Origin: Tetraselmis striata
Lineage: Eukaryota; Chlorophyta; Chlorodendrophyceae; Chlorodendrales; Chlorodendraceae
Length of the DNA: 64,000 nt
Assembly (NCBI GenBank): GCA_006384855.1
Contig: VCJN01002800.1
Coordinates: 1-64,000, forward strand
Reading direction: 5' to 3'
Shown: positions 9,801 through 19,773 of the stretch, one piece after another
How the letters are laid out: each line of letters opens with the position of its first letter
Numbering within the stretch: position 1 is the stretch's first letter
Notes under the pieces: generated by a model
What the model was told of the DNA's origin: nothing
Databases searched by the model: none
The model's input: the letters and a program-made list of their open reading frames with translations, nothing else
Translations under genes and position numbers: made by a program

Positions 9801-12410
9801 TCCGGATTGAACTATTGCAAGTGGCACATAGTCGAGAGGAAATCGCACATGTCTTCTCGATCCCTGTCTAGGAGGTGGGCGTCGTGTTAGATTACGCCGT
9901 GGCGTATCTCTGGGCGACGGGATAAGGCATCAGCCTCATTTTGAGGGCCTTGGCGATGTAATATTTTTCCATGACAGATTTGCAGGTGCGGGGTTTGTGA
10001 TTAGCAAGGTATGGGGAAATGATACTGAGCCATTGGGAGCGGCGGTTGCTTAGCGTCGGCTGGTCTGGCAAGTGGCCTAGTGTGGCATGGTTGGTAATAA
10101 CCTTGATTTTAGAGCTGCCCCCTACATAACAGCGTCATTCATTTAGTGCACAGACCACACTTATAAGTTATTGATCATAGATGGGGTGGCGATATTGTGG
10201 GATGGTTGGAAAACTGGCATAGTAAGCACGTGGTCGGAGGTGGCCTCTGAATCTTTCTCAAGTAAGACAACACCCATGGCAGATTTGGAAGCACCGGTGG
10301 AGACTATGAATTCGGCGTCGGGTCCTGGTTTAGGCGTCACTAAGACATGGGCCGAGCAGCATACGGCTTTTCAAGAGCGTTAACGGGGACACGTTCTCGC
10401 ACTCCCCAAGTATTAAGGAGGAGAAGAAATTCTTAGTTTTTCGGCAAATGTCAAAGGGGGGGGGGGGGGGGGGGAGGGGGGGGGGGGGGGGGGGGCAACC
10501 ATGGGGAAATAGTTACGTAAAACAATTTCCCCCAAAATGCAAAAGCCAAGGACTTGTTGCATTTTGCACGGTTTTGGGCCAGGCCCAGTCGCGAACCGCA
10601 GCAATTTAATTTCCGAGAGTTGTTTGGCCTAAATAGTCTAAATATTTTTTGGAAAAAGCTGCACTTAGGTAATCGCAAGCGAATCTCGTTATTGGCGAGT
10701 AGACTTAGCGTGATATCGAGGTGTATTAAGCGTTCACGAGAGAGTTGCTAAATACCAAAACATCGTCATCAAGATAAACGAGGATAGATGTGTTTTTGTG
10801 TGGCAGTAAGACATCAAACAACGCGCAGGGGCAGCCTAGCCACGCAACGATACCGACCGCTCCCGAGTCCAGCATCTGCGGCGCTGCGATGCCGGCGGGA
10901 CGCCTCGGCTGCCTCAGCCGGAGCGTCTTAGCTCAGGTGGTGGGTAAGGGGCGGAAGGGGAATGGGCGCGTATGGAGGCGTCCTAGCTCCCCCGCCGGAA
11001 CAGCAGGCGGCGGCTATCATTAGGACGGGGACTAGCGGATATGTATGGGGCCCTAAAAAGCACAAGGAATGTCCGCCGGGGAGGAATCCTGGGTAGGTCG
11101 AGGAGGCTTTGCAAAAATCAAAAAGGAAAATATAAAGGAGGTAGGTTCCGCCCACTAAATGAGCGACCTAGCTTTCAGTAGAGGGATGCACGCTACGCAC
11201 TATTAAACCAGTGAATCTTATGCGGATTTTTCCGCCGGGCTGCCGTAAGACAGCTAGCATGTGTAGCATCAAAGAATACGCGTAAACATACTGGTAAGAA
11301 AATTCAAATTTCAAATAGTTGCTTTGTTGGCAGCCACTCTCTGGCGCCGTCAAGCATGCCTTTCATTCTCGCTCGTCGACGAGCATTTCTTGATAGAGTG
11401 GCCCATTTAGCCACAGCCATCGCACTTGCCTTCATAGCGGTCATACCCAAAGCGGGGAGGGGTGACTGGTGAGGGAGGTGGTGGGGGTGCGGCGGGTGTG
11501 GCGGCGGGTAGTCAGGGGGGGAGGGGAGTAGGAGGAAGGCCAGCGGGGGGAAACGGGCCGGCACCGGGACAGATGTACCGGTTAGGCGTGTCGGCAGCTA
11601 GCAGCTTGCGCTTGCCAAAGGCGGGAGCTGCGAACTCGAGGTCGATGGCCACGAGGAGGCGGCAGACGGTGGCGTAAGAGTCTATTGGCTCGTTGTTGTG
11701 ACGGCCGGCAGCCTCGAGGGAGACCAGATAGAGCCGAGTTGGACAAGCATGCTTGAAAGACACCAACAAGGGTAAACTCGTTGTAGCGGAGGTGTTTTGG
11801 CAGTAAGTCGAAGGTGCGCCGCATGTGCTTGGCGGGCTTGATCGCGGTTGCCCGGCAGGTCAGGATCGGGGGCGATGCGCATGCCAGTGCCGTAGCGTAT
11901 GATGACGCCGGGCAGGTTGGAGTGGAAGTGGAAGCACGCCACGAGCTTGGACTAGAAGTCGTCAATGTCGGCGAAAACGGTGGCAACCCTGACGCTAGGT
12001 GAGATGTCGCGAAGCACAAGGGGCGCGGGTTTGTCGGCTAATAGGCTACGATAGGCCATGCTAGCGTCCGATTCCGGTGGGAACCGGCGGAGGGTCCAGA
12101 CCTCCAAGGCAGGGGTCCGGTAAATGCCGGAGGTTGGCTCCTTGAAGTTTGTAAAGAACGCGATGAGTTGTGGACCTCGCGGCGGTCGCCGAGCATAAGG
12201 GAGGCGTTGATTTTGTCCGTAGTCGGGACGCGGGTCTTTTTCTTGGCCAATTCCACCTAGATGACGCGGGTGACGTGGGTGTCGATCTCCATGGCGTCTT
12301 AGCCCGCAACGGCGGCGGTGGCGGCAACGGCAGCTTCGTCGTCCATGGTAGTAGCGGCGGCGACGCGGCGGGTGATGGACATAAGCGATGGAACCGCTTA
12401 TGTCCATCGG
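9800..12410 (-). mobile_element. Decayed Ty3/gypsy LTR retrotransposon (gag-pol)
   Basis: Read on the minus strand, pieces come in gag-pol order. A gag-like stretch lies at 12400-11450. A zinc knuckle lies at 11383-11424 with C-x2-C-x4-H-x4-C spacing, one residue replaced by a TAA stop. A reverse-transcriptase start (RQPGGKIRI) is near 11221-11250, and the RT catalytic box reads ILVYLDDDVLVFSNS near 10740-10787, followed by KCSFFQK in another frame. RNase H parts include PKPGPDAEFIVSTGASKSAMG (two segments, near 10265-10345) and QPTLSNRRSQWL near 10020-10080. These motifs and their order are those of Ty3/gypsy pol. Stops, frameshifts and a long G-run (10457-10496) inside pol show that it is inactive. 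No protease, integrase or LTRs were recognised. Confidence 0.68.
10457..10496. repeat. Long G-run inside gypsy remnant
   Basis: About 38 G with a single A. It interrupts pol between the RT and RNase H pieces and probably arose after insertion. Confidence 0.85.
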
Positions 12411-13052
12411 TGGATCTAAACTATAGCTCAGCGAAATCTATGCAAGCTTTAGGCGCGCGGGAGGCTTTAGCATAGGCAAGAAAAATGTTTGCAGCACAGA
12501 AAAATTGTTACAGTGTACCGGGGCGTACGCGGCTTTATACAGTTATTGCCTTGGCAGGCGGTTGCAAGCATGCACTAGACTTGGAGATGCAATACAGTCT
12601 TGAAGCCATCGTGGGGATTATTGCTGCGGACAGCCTTGCTAGGGCATTGGGTAAATGATGCGGGCGTGTTGTGGCCGTACGCATGTGTGGCATGTAACAT
12701 GTACGGCGGGTGGCGTAGTATAAGCACGAGTATATGAGCGTACGAGTATGACTATATAGATATACGAGTAGTATGCAGGTGTTTACGAGTATCGGTACGA
12801 GTATGAGTTTGCATATAGGGCTCTTTATGGCTGTAGCCCTAAGATAATATGAAGTAACTTGACATTTGAATCAGCGATGCGTCGATTTTTCAGAAAATTC
12901 TAAAAGAACGGGTTCTATATCACTGGCCTACAGTTCCATGAATTGCATTGCCAGCGCTTTGAAGTACCAGCAGCGAGCGTTTGCATCGCCAGCGCTTTGA
13001 AGTACCAGAGTTTTTTTTCCATTAATACCAGCAGCGAGTAGCGAGTACCAAT
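12411..13052. other. Spacer between two retroelements
   Basis: No gene seen. TACGAG/GAGTA words recur at 12720-12810. A 21-bp sequence (GCCAGCGCTTTGAAGTACCAG without its first base in one copy) occurs twice, near 12950 and 12989. The right end is a degenerate TACCAG/GCGAGTA tract into which the following LINE inserted. Confidence 0.4.
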
Positions 13053-13069
13053 ACCAGTACCAGCAGCAC

Positions 13070-14761
13070 GTGGCGGCGGGGCCCTCAGGCATGCGCAACG
13101 AGTATCTCCGCTGCTTGGTGGGCGAATACTCCCCGGCGTCCGGGCCTGCGGCAGTCCGCGCCATGTCGGAGGTTGCCTCCATGTACCTCAAAGGTCGCCT
13201 GCCCTGGTGGTTCAGCCGGCTCTTCGCCTCTGCTAGGCTCGTGGCACCTGTCAAGAAGCTAGGCGAGGGGAGGGCCCCGGACGTGCGGCATGTGGCAGTC
13301 GGGGAGGCGGAGCGGCGCGCAGCGGAGCGGGCAGTGGTGGACAACGTGACGGAGGCATACGTGTCGGTGCTCGCTCCATCTCAGCTCGGCGTTGGCATTC
13401 CCGCGGGCGACTCTGTGCTAATCCACGGCGTCCGGCTCATCGCCGAGAAGCTTGGCCCACGTGCCGTCATCGTCCACACAGACCTTCGCAACGCTTACAC
13501 CGAGGCATGGCGCCGCACCATCATCCAACGCCACATCGATTGCTCTCCACTACACCATGTCATCCCTGCGCTCCTAGCCTCCCTCTCCACGGATTCGTAT
13601 CTGGTCGTGGACGACCGGTCCGCCCCTCTGCGGTCGGAGGACGGCGTGCAACAGGGCGCACCTCTGGCCACGACTTCCTTTTGCGTCGCGATTCACCCCG
13701 AGGTGCAGCAGTGTGATACCACGTTGGAGGTCAATGACGGGGCGGCGCGCTTCAACGCCGACGATGGATTTTTGGTGGGCCTTCCGGAGCACGTTTGGCC
13801 GGCTCTTCACGCCTTCCGCACGTCCATCAAGGCGTCCGTGGGGCTTGAGGTGCGCTTCGACAAGATGCATGCGTACATCGCAGACATGGAGGCCGCGCGG
13901 CGTGAGGCTCCGGCCGACATCGAGTGGCCCCAGCTAGATGGCCATCACGGCATCGCGGTCCTCAACGTGCCGCTCGGATCGCCAGAGTTTGTGCAGGCGT
14001 ACATGCGCGGCAAGGCGGAGGAGCTACGAGAGGAGGTGGATGCTAGCCTTAGCAAGCTTCTGTCTGCCAAGCCCAGCCGTCGGTACACCCACGCCTTGCA
14101 TCACCACGCATGGGCCCTGCTCAAGCATTGCATGCAACACAAGGCGGGGTATTGGCTCCGCAATTGTCTTCCATCCGAGGTGGGGGCCTTTGCGGAGGCG
14201 GTGGATGCCACCATCCTCGCGGCGGTCGAACGGGTGCTAGGGGTCTCTTTTGATCCCTTCACGTACGGCACCGACACCAATCCGGTGGTCACCGACTTCT
14301 TGGCGGAGCTTTTGCACGACCCCGACCCCATGGCAGCGGAGGTGGCTACCTTGAGCGAGGATGCAGTGGCCAGGGCGCGCCGCAGGCTTAACCTCCCCAC
14401 TCGGTTGAAGGGAGCTGGAATCCGCCGCATGGCTACCGTTCGTGATGCCGCCTTCATCGGCTGCATGAATGCCATCCTCCCAAGGCTCCTGACTAGGAGC
14501 TCCGGCACCAACACCCCCACCCCTGGTTTCTTCGACAAACAGCTCGGGTCCGTACTTGGCCGAGGCAGCTTTAACGCAACTTCTTCCGCCCGCCAGTATG
14601 ACCACTTCCTCAACGATGCTCACGGGTCGGACAGCTACGCCGCGGAGATGCGCGAGGCGTGGGGCCGCCTCCAAGCGGCTACTGCTGGCCATCTCGGCGA
14701 CGCAGATGCGCGCCAGATGGAGCGGGAAGTGGAGGCTGCGTCGGGCTCGCAAATGAGCTGA
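13070..14761 (+). CDS. Reverse transcriptase ORF of LINE, first frame
   Basis: About 563 codons with no usual start, truncated at the 5' end. Visible RT landmarks: AAGPSGMRNEYL at the very start; HTDLRNAYTEAWR near residue 140, giving the first catalytic Asp; EDGVQQGAPLATTSF near 190, the family's QG-PL box; and FNADDGFLVG near 230, the DD catalytic pair in place of the usual YADD. The remainder is the thumb and connection region, helical and His/Arg-rich. The frame ends in a stop at 14759-14761, while the same protein clearly continues in the next frame, so a frameshift near 14740-14757 separates the two halves. No slippery heptamer is obvious there, which favours a disabling indel over programmed shifting. 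Confidence 0.8.
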   Translation: MAAGPSGMRNEYLRCLVGEYSPASGPAAVRAMSEVASMYLKGRLPWWFSRLFASARLVAPVKKLGEGRAPDVRHVAVGEAERRAAERAVVDNVTEAYVSVLAPSQLGVGIPAGDSVLIHGVRLIAEKLGPRAVIVHTDLRNAYTEAWRRTIIQRHIDCSPLHHVIPALLASLSTDSYLVVDDRSAPLRSEDGVQQGAPLATTSFCVAIHPEVQQCDTTLEVNDGAARFNADDGFLVGLPEHVWPALHAFRTSIKASVGLEVRFDKMHAYIADMEAARREAPADIEWPQLDGHHGIAVLNVPLGSPEFVQAYMRGKAEELREEVDASLSKLLSAKPSRRYTHALHHHAWALLKHCMQHKAGYWLRNCLPSEVGAFAEAVDATILAAVERVLGVSFDPFTYGTDTNPVVTDFLAELLHDPDPMAAEVATLSEDAVARARRRLNLPTRLKGAGIRRMATVRDAAFIGCMNAILPRLLTRSSGTNTPTPGFFDKQLGSVLGRGSFNATSSARQYDHFLNDAHGSDSYAAEMREAWGRLQAATAGHLGDADARQMEREVEAASGSQMS

Positions 14762-15807
14762 CGGCATTTCTAGACCAGGCCAACAACTCTCGGCTTCGAA
14801 ATGAGGTGTGCGCTCTCCCTGCCACATGTAGGGAACGGATCTTGTTCAACCAGCTCGACGCGGCGTCGGGCATGTGGACAGTGGCTATCCCCACCGTGCG
14901 GACAGCCATGACTCCGCATGAGCTGCGGGAGGTCGCTGCCGGGTACTTCCTTCTGCCTAGCCCGTGCTTGGCCCCGGTGGTTGTGAGCCAGATCATTCTG
15001 CCCTCGACGGAGCACAACCCCGTCACTGTTGACCTATACGGCGACGCGCCCATGAACCTCCCGGCGCCTAGAGACGCTCACTGGCGTGTACAGCACGACG
15101 CTATCGCAGATGCCTTCCGCGATCACTGTGTTCATGACCTAGGTATCGCGGTACGGCGGGAGGTGGATGACTTGTTCCAGCAGGTAGTGCCTCTCGGCAA
15201 CACCGTACCCAGGGATGAACTCAAGGACCTAGTGCCGGACGCAGAGCTCTCCCTTCCGGCGTTCAACGTCGTGACCGGGAGTTATGATCCCCGGAGCTTG
15301 AAGTCCACGCTGCCGGAGTTCAAGACTATGCGGTACGGGGTCAAGTACACTTCAGTGCCCCGGGCCACGGCTGTGGATCGGTTTGAGCGCTCCCTGTTGG
15401 GTGACATACAACGGGGGTTGGCTGCGCGGGATGCGGCGTGGCACAACACGGAGCCCGGACAGAAGGGTCCTTTTCGAGACATCCTGGATATGTCGGAGTA
15501 CACGGGCATGGTCTTCGGCACAGTGGGTGAGGTGAGCAAGGGGGTGCGCCGCACAGTGCGTGGTATCGCATGCTTGGCTGCGGATCGGGGTGCCCTCTCA
15601 TCGCGGGGCACTCGGTGCACCACCCGGGCTCACCAGGAGGCCTTGCTCGCAAGAGATTTCCTCGGGGTCCTGAGCTTGGTGGCCGCTCGAGAGCGCGCTC
15701 GCTGCCTCATTAGACGGCGCAGATTCGTCTGCCTTCCGTTGCTGAAGATGCACAGCACGGCTGAGGATCACCCACACACACACGTGCACGCGTGGCCCGG
15801 ACTCTGA
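14741..15807 (+). CDS. C-terminal (nuclease-like) part of LINE ORF, shifted frame
   Basis: Continues the upstream RT protein in another frame (starting around ANELTAFLDQ) to a stop at 15805-15807. The segment RVQHDAIADAFRDHCVHDLG, then LVPDAELSLPAFNVV, then AWHNTEPGQKGPFRDIL and YTGMVFGTVGEVSKGV, follows a pattern I associate with the C-terminal domain of a [15 protein letters not shown] and oomycete RT family: a histidine helix, a PDA strand, and a 'GxVFGxxGExS' signature. It ends in an Arg-rich stretch (RARCLIRRRRFVCLPLL) as relatives do. The domain is probably a nuclease or nucleic-acid-binding module, by inference. Broken by the frameshift, the element is likely inactive. Confidence 0.65.
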
Positions 15808-15828
15808 ACCGTGTGCGCATCACTCATC

Positions 15829-15867
15829 CATCCCGCCTTATGCGGGATGCGGACCGCTTTTAGGCGG
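15829..15867 (+). other. Tandem hairpins in LINE 3' UTR
   Basis: A perfect 8-bp stem (CATCCCGC / GCGGGATG, 5-base loop) at 15829-15849 is followed by a second small GC stem (CCGC / GCGG) at 15854-15867. They lie 20-60 bases after the ORF stop and could be the 3' structure recognised by the element's reverse transcriptase. Confidence 0.5.
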
Positions 15868-15929
15868 CTTGCTGTGTTGATTTTCCAATTCTGGGGAGCT
15901 GCCCTTTTTGTAATTCACACCAGTACCAG

Positions 15930-18900
15930 TACCTCCCAGCCGTGAGATCGTAATCGGACGGCTGTGTAATTAAGGACCGTGGGCGGGCGGGTGGGTGGGC
16001 GGGTGGGTTGGTGGATTGTAGTACTTAGTATTACATGCCAGTAGATAAGCGCTTTAGTCATGCACCTATAGGCCCGATCCGCTGCACCATACGGGTACCC
16101 GTACGGCAATAAAGCTCACCGCCGAAAAATCGACGCTTCGCTAGATGACACGCGGTTTTATTTCGAACAACCCTCGCGAGTAGGTTGCCCCTGTCCGAGA
16201 CGTACACCCCCCCCCCCTCCCTATCCGTAGGCGGATCTCGGAAAGGCCGTCGCAAGGCCAAGGTCGTACATAAATTATTTTAGCAACCCCCCGTACATGG
16301 TTGTTGCGTGGCGGCGCCAACAAGCGCTACCGGAAATACAAGTATTATTTGAAAAGCCCAATGTAGATTCCCTACTTGTCGTCGCAAGATCCGAGGAACC
16401 GCCACAACCGGTCAATCTGCTCACTTATGCCGCGCCAATCCGGGCACGGCTCTTTGCGGTTACAAGCGCCCACCAAGTGGAGGTGGGGGTGCGTGGTGCC
16501 GCCAGGCCTGCCGCACCCATGATTCTCCGCTCATGGTGAGTCGCTACGTGCTGGTAGCGGGCGCCCAGCTCTTACCGTGGCTTTGCAACTGGGTCATTGT
16601 CGGGTGGCGATGCGCACAGTATGGAATTGGAGTTGGTGGGAAGTCCCCTTGGGGGGGGGGGGGGGGGGGGGTAAGCCTCAACACCCGAAGCCGAGTCGCT
16701 GAGTGCGTTCATGTTGGGCTTCCGCAGTGGAGCAATAATCTCTCGCAGTACACTCTCGCAGTGGTCAACTCTTGAGGTTAGATGTGGCGGACGCGCTCGG
16801 ATTCATGGCCGTTGCTCAAGGCTGGTGTCAACGACGAGAACTATGCCTACCGCAACAAATCGGCGCGGGCGGAGGAGGATACCCACATCGTCAGGACGGC
16901 CATTTGCCGTCAGAATGCAAGACACGTCAACTCGGTTCGCAAGCAATCTTCGCTATAGAGCATTGCGGCATTAACGCTCGTTGAGTGTGACGGCTTTTCG
17001 GGCTACCGACATTGTTGTACAGTTATACGGCGGGGACGGCGCCGCTCACGCGCCAATGTTTCGAGAGGGCTCGTTGCCTTTGCCCTAACCTTGCGTCAGC
17101 AACGCTTGCTGTGGCTGCAATGGCCAGCGTCTGCGCGGCGCCGCCCGTCGCTTGCTACTGCAACATCGTACGTCGTCACATGGACAACGACACCATGGAG
17201 TAGCTCTGAGGGTACCCGCCGATGGAATGCTCTATCACCTTGCGCACCATACGTCTCGTGGCGCCCGGAACTACCCTTTTCCGGCTCGCGGGTTTCCGGC
17301 GGGTTTGTGCCCCTTGCGGCCGTCGCTGCGCAGCAACGGCGGCCACCTCGCCACGGCTCTCGCCCCGGCGTCGCTGGCTTCGTTACGGGTTGGCGTAGGC
17401 TGCCAGAGATCCTAAGCCGGCCATCATGTTCCCCGACTTCTCATCGCCGACCTCGCGAGTTGCCCGCTAGGGAGGGGCGGCGCAGGGGGAAGCTCCACCA
17501 ATTCGTGCCAAGTCGTGATGCACGGTGCCATCTTTGCGTTTCGTGGCGTCACCGTGGGCCTACGGCTTGCGAGCTTGTGGTTGGCGGCCATCGCTGGTGC
17601 AGCAGCGGCAGCGGCCTCGCCACATCCCGCATCGCGAGATACGCATCGATAACGCACCGAGTCGGCCGGCCTTCTGCGACATCGTCGACCACCAACACCG
17701 CGACACACATCAAATACGGTACGACACGCTCACACTTCGCCCCATGTGGCCGTGCCCCATTGCGATATGTGTTACAGCCCCCTTAGGACTTAGGCCGAAT
17801 AGACGTCTAGCCATAGATAGTCCTAAAGCAGGAGCTGAGTCGAGGGCCCATTGGATCGTTATTCCACACGGCCAGGAATAATGAGCGGAGATTTGGGAAA
17901 AGGGATTCTTACAGTACCGGAATGCCGGTAACCTGGGTGACTTGCCCGGCGGTGGTTTTGCCGGCCTATTTATAGTCGCTGGTTTCCGTCATTCCGTGCG
18001 CTGTGTACCGATCCAATTTCCGCCACCTGTGCTGCGTGTAACTACTAGACTAATTCTAAAATCGACGTGTGCGGTCCTAACCCGCGGCCCGTCGCTATTT
18101 TAGTCATATACTACTAAGTACAGACACGGTTCCTAGCACCTTCGTCTGTCCGCAGCACAGTGATGTAATATTTTACTACTATTGCTATAGCAAATGCTAT
18201 AGCGTTGTAGATGATTCTAGTAGGCTCTAGTACCTACTACTAACACTTCGCTAAGCCAGCGCTCCATCTCACGCTTGGTATCATCATCCTCTAGCAGGTG
18301 ACACCATAGCGTACGACAATCGCGCTCTGGCTGGTACGCAGGCGTAAGTACAGGTTACTCGCACCCCATGTGGGTACTCGTAATACTGTCCTGCACTACT
18401 AGTCGCCTGGTAGTCGCTCGTACTGACGCCTCGTCGTCCTCGTACCAGTACTTCGCCTTCGCTTGTACTCGCACTCGCAATGCTCATGCTCGTACTTCGC
18501 TTGGCTTGTACTCGTTCTCGTCCGCCTCAGTCGCCAGTTCTTCGCTCCTTCGTCGGCTCCCGCAGTACAAAGTACAGCAGTGTAGAGTACATAACAATAT
18601 GTGTCCCGCGTGGGGCCGCCTCTCGCGCGATGCAGCAGAACGACCGCCGTTGGTGCAGCAGCTGCCGTACGCTGCCATCGTCCCGCGTCGTCACGTGTTC
18701 ACCCCTCGTGTAAAGCGCCGGTACATGTACATGGTTACCATTGCGTCGTGCACATCATCCCGCCGTACATCACCTATGTACGCAACGCGCGCGCTCGCCC
18801 ACAAGCGCAACGACGACTCATCGTGCATGTAGCGCTCATGACGGGCACCCGCCAACCATGCATGTTCCTGCTGGCCGGCACTACTTCCAGTTCCAGTCGC

Positions 18901-19773
18901 GCGCCGCCACGGCATGTATTGATCTACTGGCGAGAGATGCCTGCGCCTCGTGGTTTCTTCCCGTCCTCTCGACGCGAGGCCCACCTACAAACCAAGACTT
19001 CTTCCGCCTTCGTCTAGTCGGCAAATGCCGACAGCCCACGCGCGCATTCGCAAACAAACTGCGTGTAAACTGGCAAAACCAGACTCGATTGCATGATTAA
19101 AATATTCATCTAGACATGTTGTTTGATTTCCCACCAATGTTAACTTCCCATAGGGCAACAGGGATGATTATGACGATTATTATGATTCATTGTTGTTTAC
19201 AGATTTCTGGTATGGGTACTGTCATGCAATAATCATTCTTTATTGCTTGCGTACTTTTACTGCCAGGATCAGGATATCGATTTGCAACAAAGGTAGCGTA
19301 AGATACTGTAAAAGCAATACATAGATGATAAGCATTCGTGGCGGTTTGGCCGCAAATTGCGCAATACCCAATCGGAGAATGTCCTTGGTGCTCTCCGACA
19401 TCGATTTGCAATACGACTACCATATATGTGGTAATATGTATCTGTCAGTTTTCTTTCACGAAAAAGCCAAATCAACAACACATATTATATTCTACCTGTT
19501 CTGTTCTATGCTGTGCTGTGCTGTGCTATGCTGTGCTGTGCTATGCCATCCTATCCTATGCTATCCCATCATTTTCTTTATTCATTTCCTTTCCTTTTCT
19601 TATTGCCCCGTCTGCATCCTAGTAGACTGGTGAGTCTGTCTGAGGTCTTATTGCGCACATAATTTCCGATTCGCCGTCAGCCGCTGGCAGCACGAAGTGT
19701 TTGTCTGAGACAAGGCACGGCTACAGTAAACCCTACAATTGCGCAGGCTATCCATGGTTAGCATCACAGTTGC
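15930..19773. other. Gene-poor stretch before kinesin gene 3' end
   Basis: Contains a C-run (16208-16218), a G-run (16651-16670), a short coding-like piece at about 16796-16955, a region of TACTCG-like words (18360-18560), the 16-bp repeat copy at 19071-19086 and a CTGTG/CTATG low-complexity tract (19500-19570). The long frame at 17091-17786 is Arg/Ser-rich with no recognisable motif and was not called. The last part is probably 3' UTR of the minus-strand kinesin. Confidence 0.4.
19366..19465 (-). repeat. Dispersed repeat, copy 1 (partner near 35 kb)
   Basis: On the minus strand this reads GAAAGAAAACTGACAGATAC, then, after a gap, GTATTGCAAATCGATGTCGG and AGAGCAC. The plus strand at 35040-35100 has the same blocks in the same order with a few changes. 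The two copies share a family I cannot name. Confidence 0.6.

Larger units (their letters stand above)
13053..15929 (+). mobile_element. 5'-truncated LINE-like retrotransposon with TSD
   Basis: The element body (13064-15918) is bounded by an 11-bp direct repeat ACCAGTACCAG at 13053-13063 and 15919-15929, a good target-site duplication. The reading frame begins abruptly at the RT motif GPSGMRNEYL, so the 5' part is missing, as expected for target-primed reverse transcription. There is no poly(A) tail; the 3' end carries two hairpins (15829-15867). The TACCAG-rich target means the duplication could be partly chance. Confidence 0.65.

Noticed and set aside
14740..14761. Programmed frameshift between the two LINE frames
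   Set aside because: No slippery heptamer or clear downstream structure was seen; a disabling indel in a truncated copy is simpler.
17091..17881. Two overlapping plus-strand frames, 231 and 118 codons
   Set aside because: Arg/Ser/Pro-rich with no motif, overlapping in different frames; GC-rich DNA gives such frames by chance.
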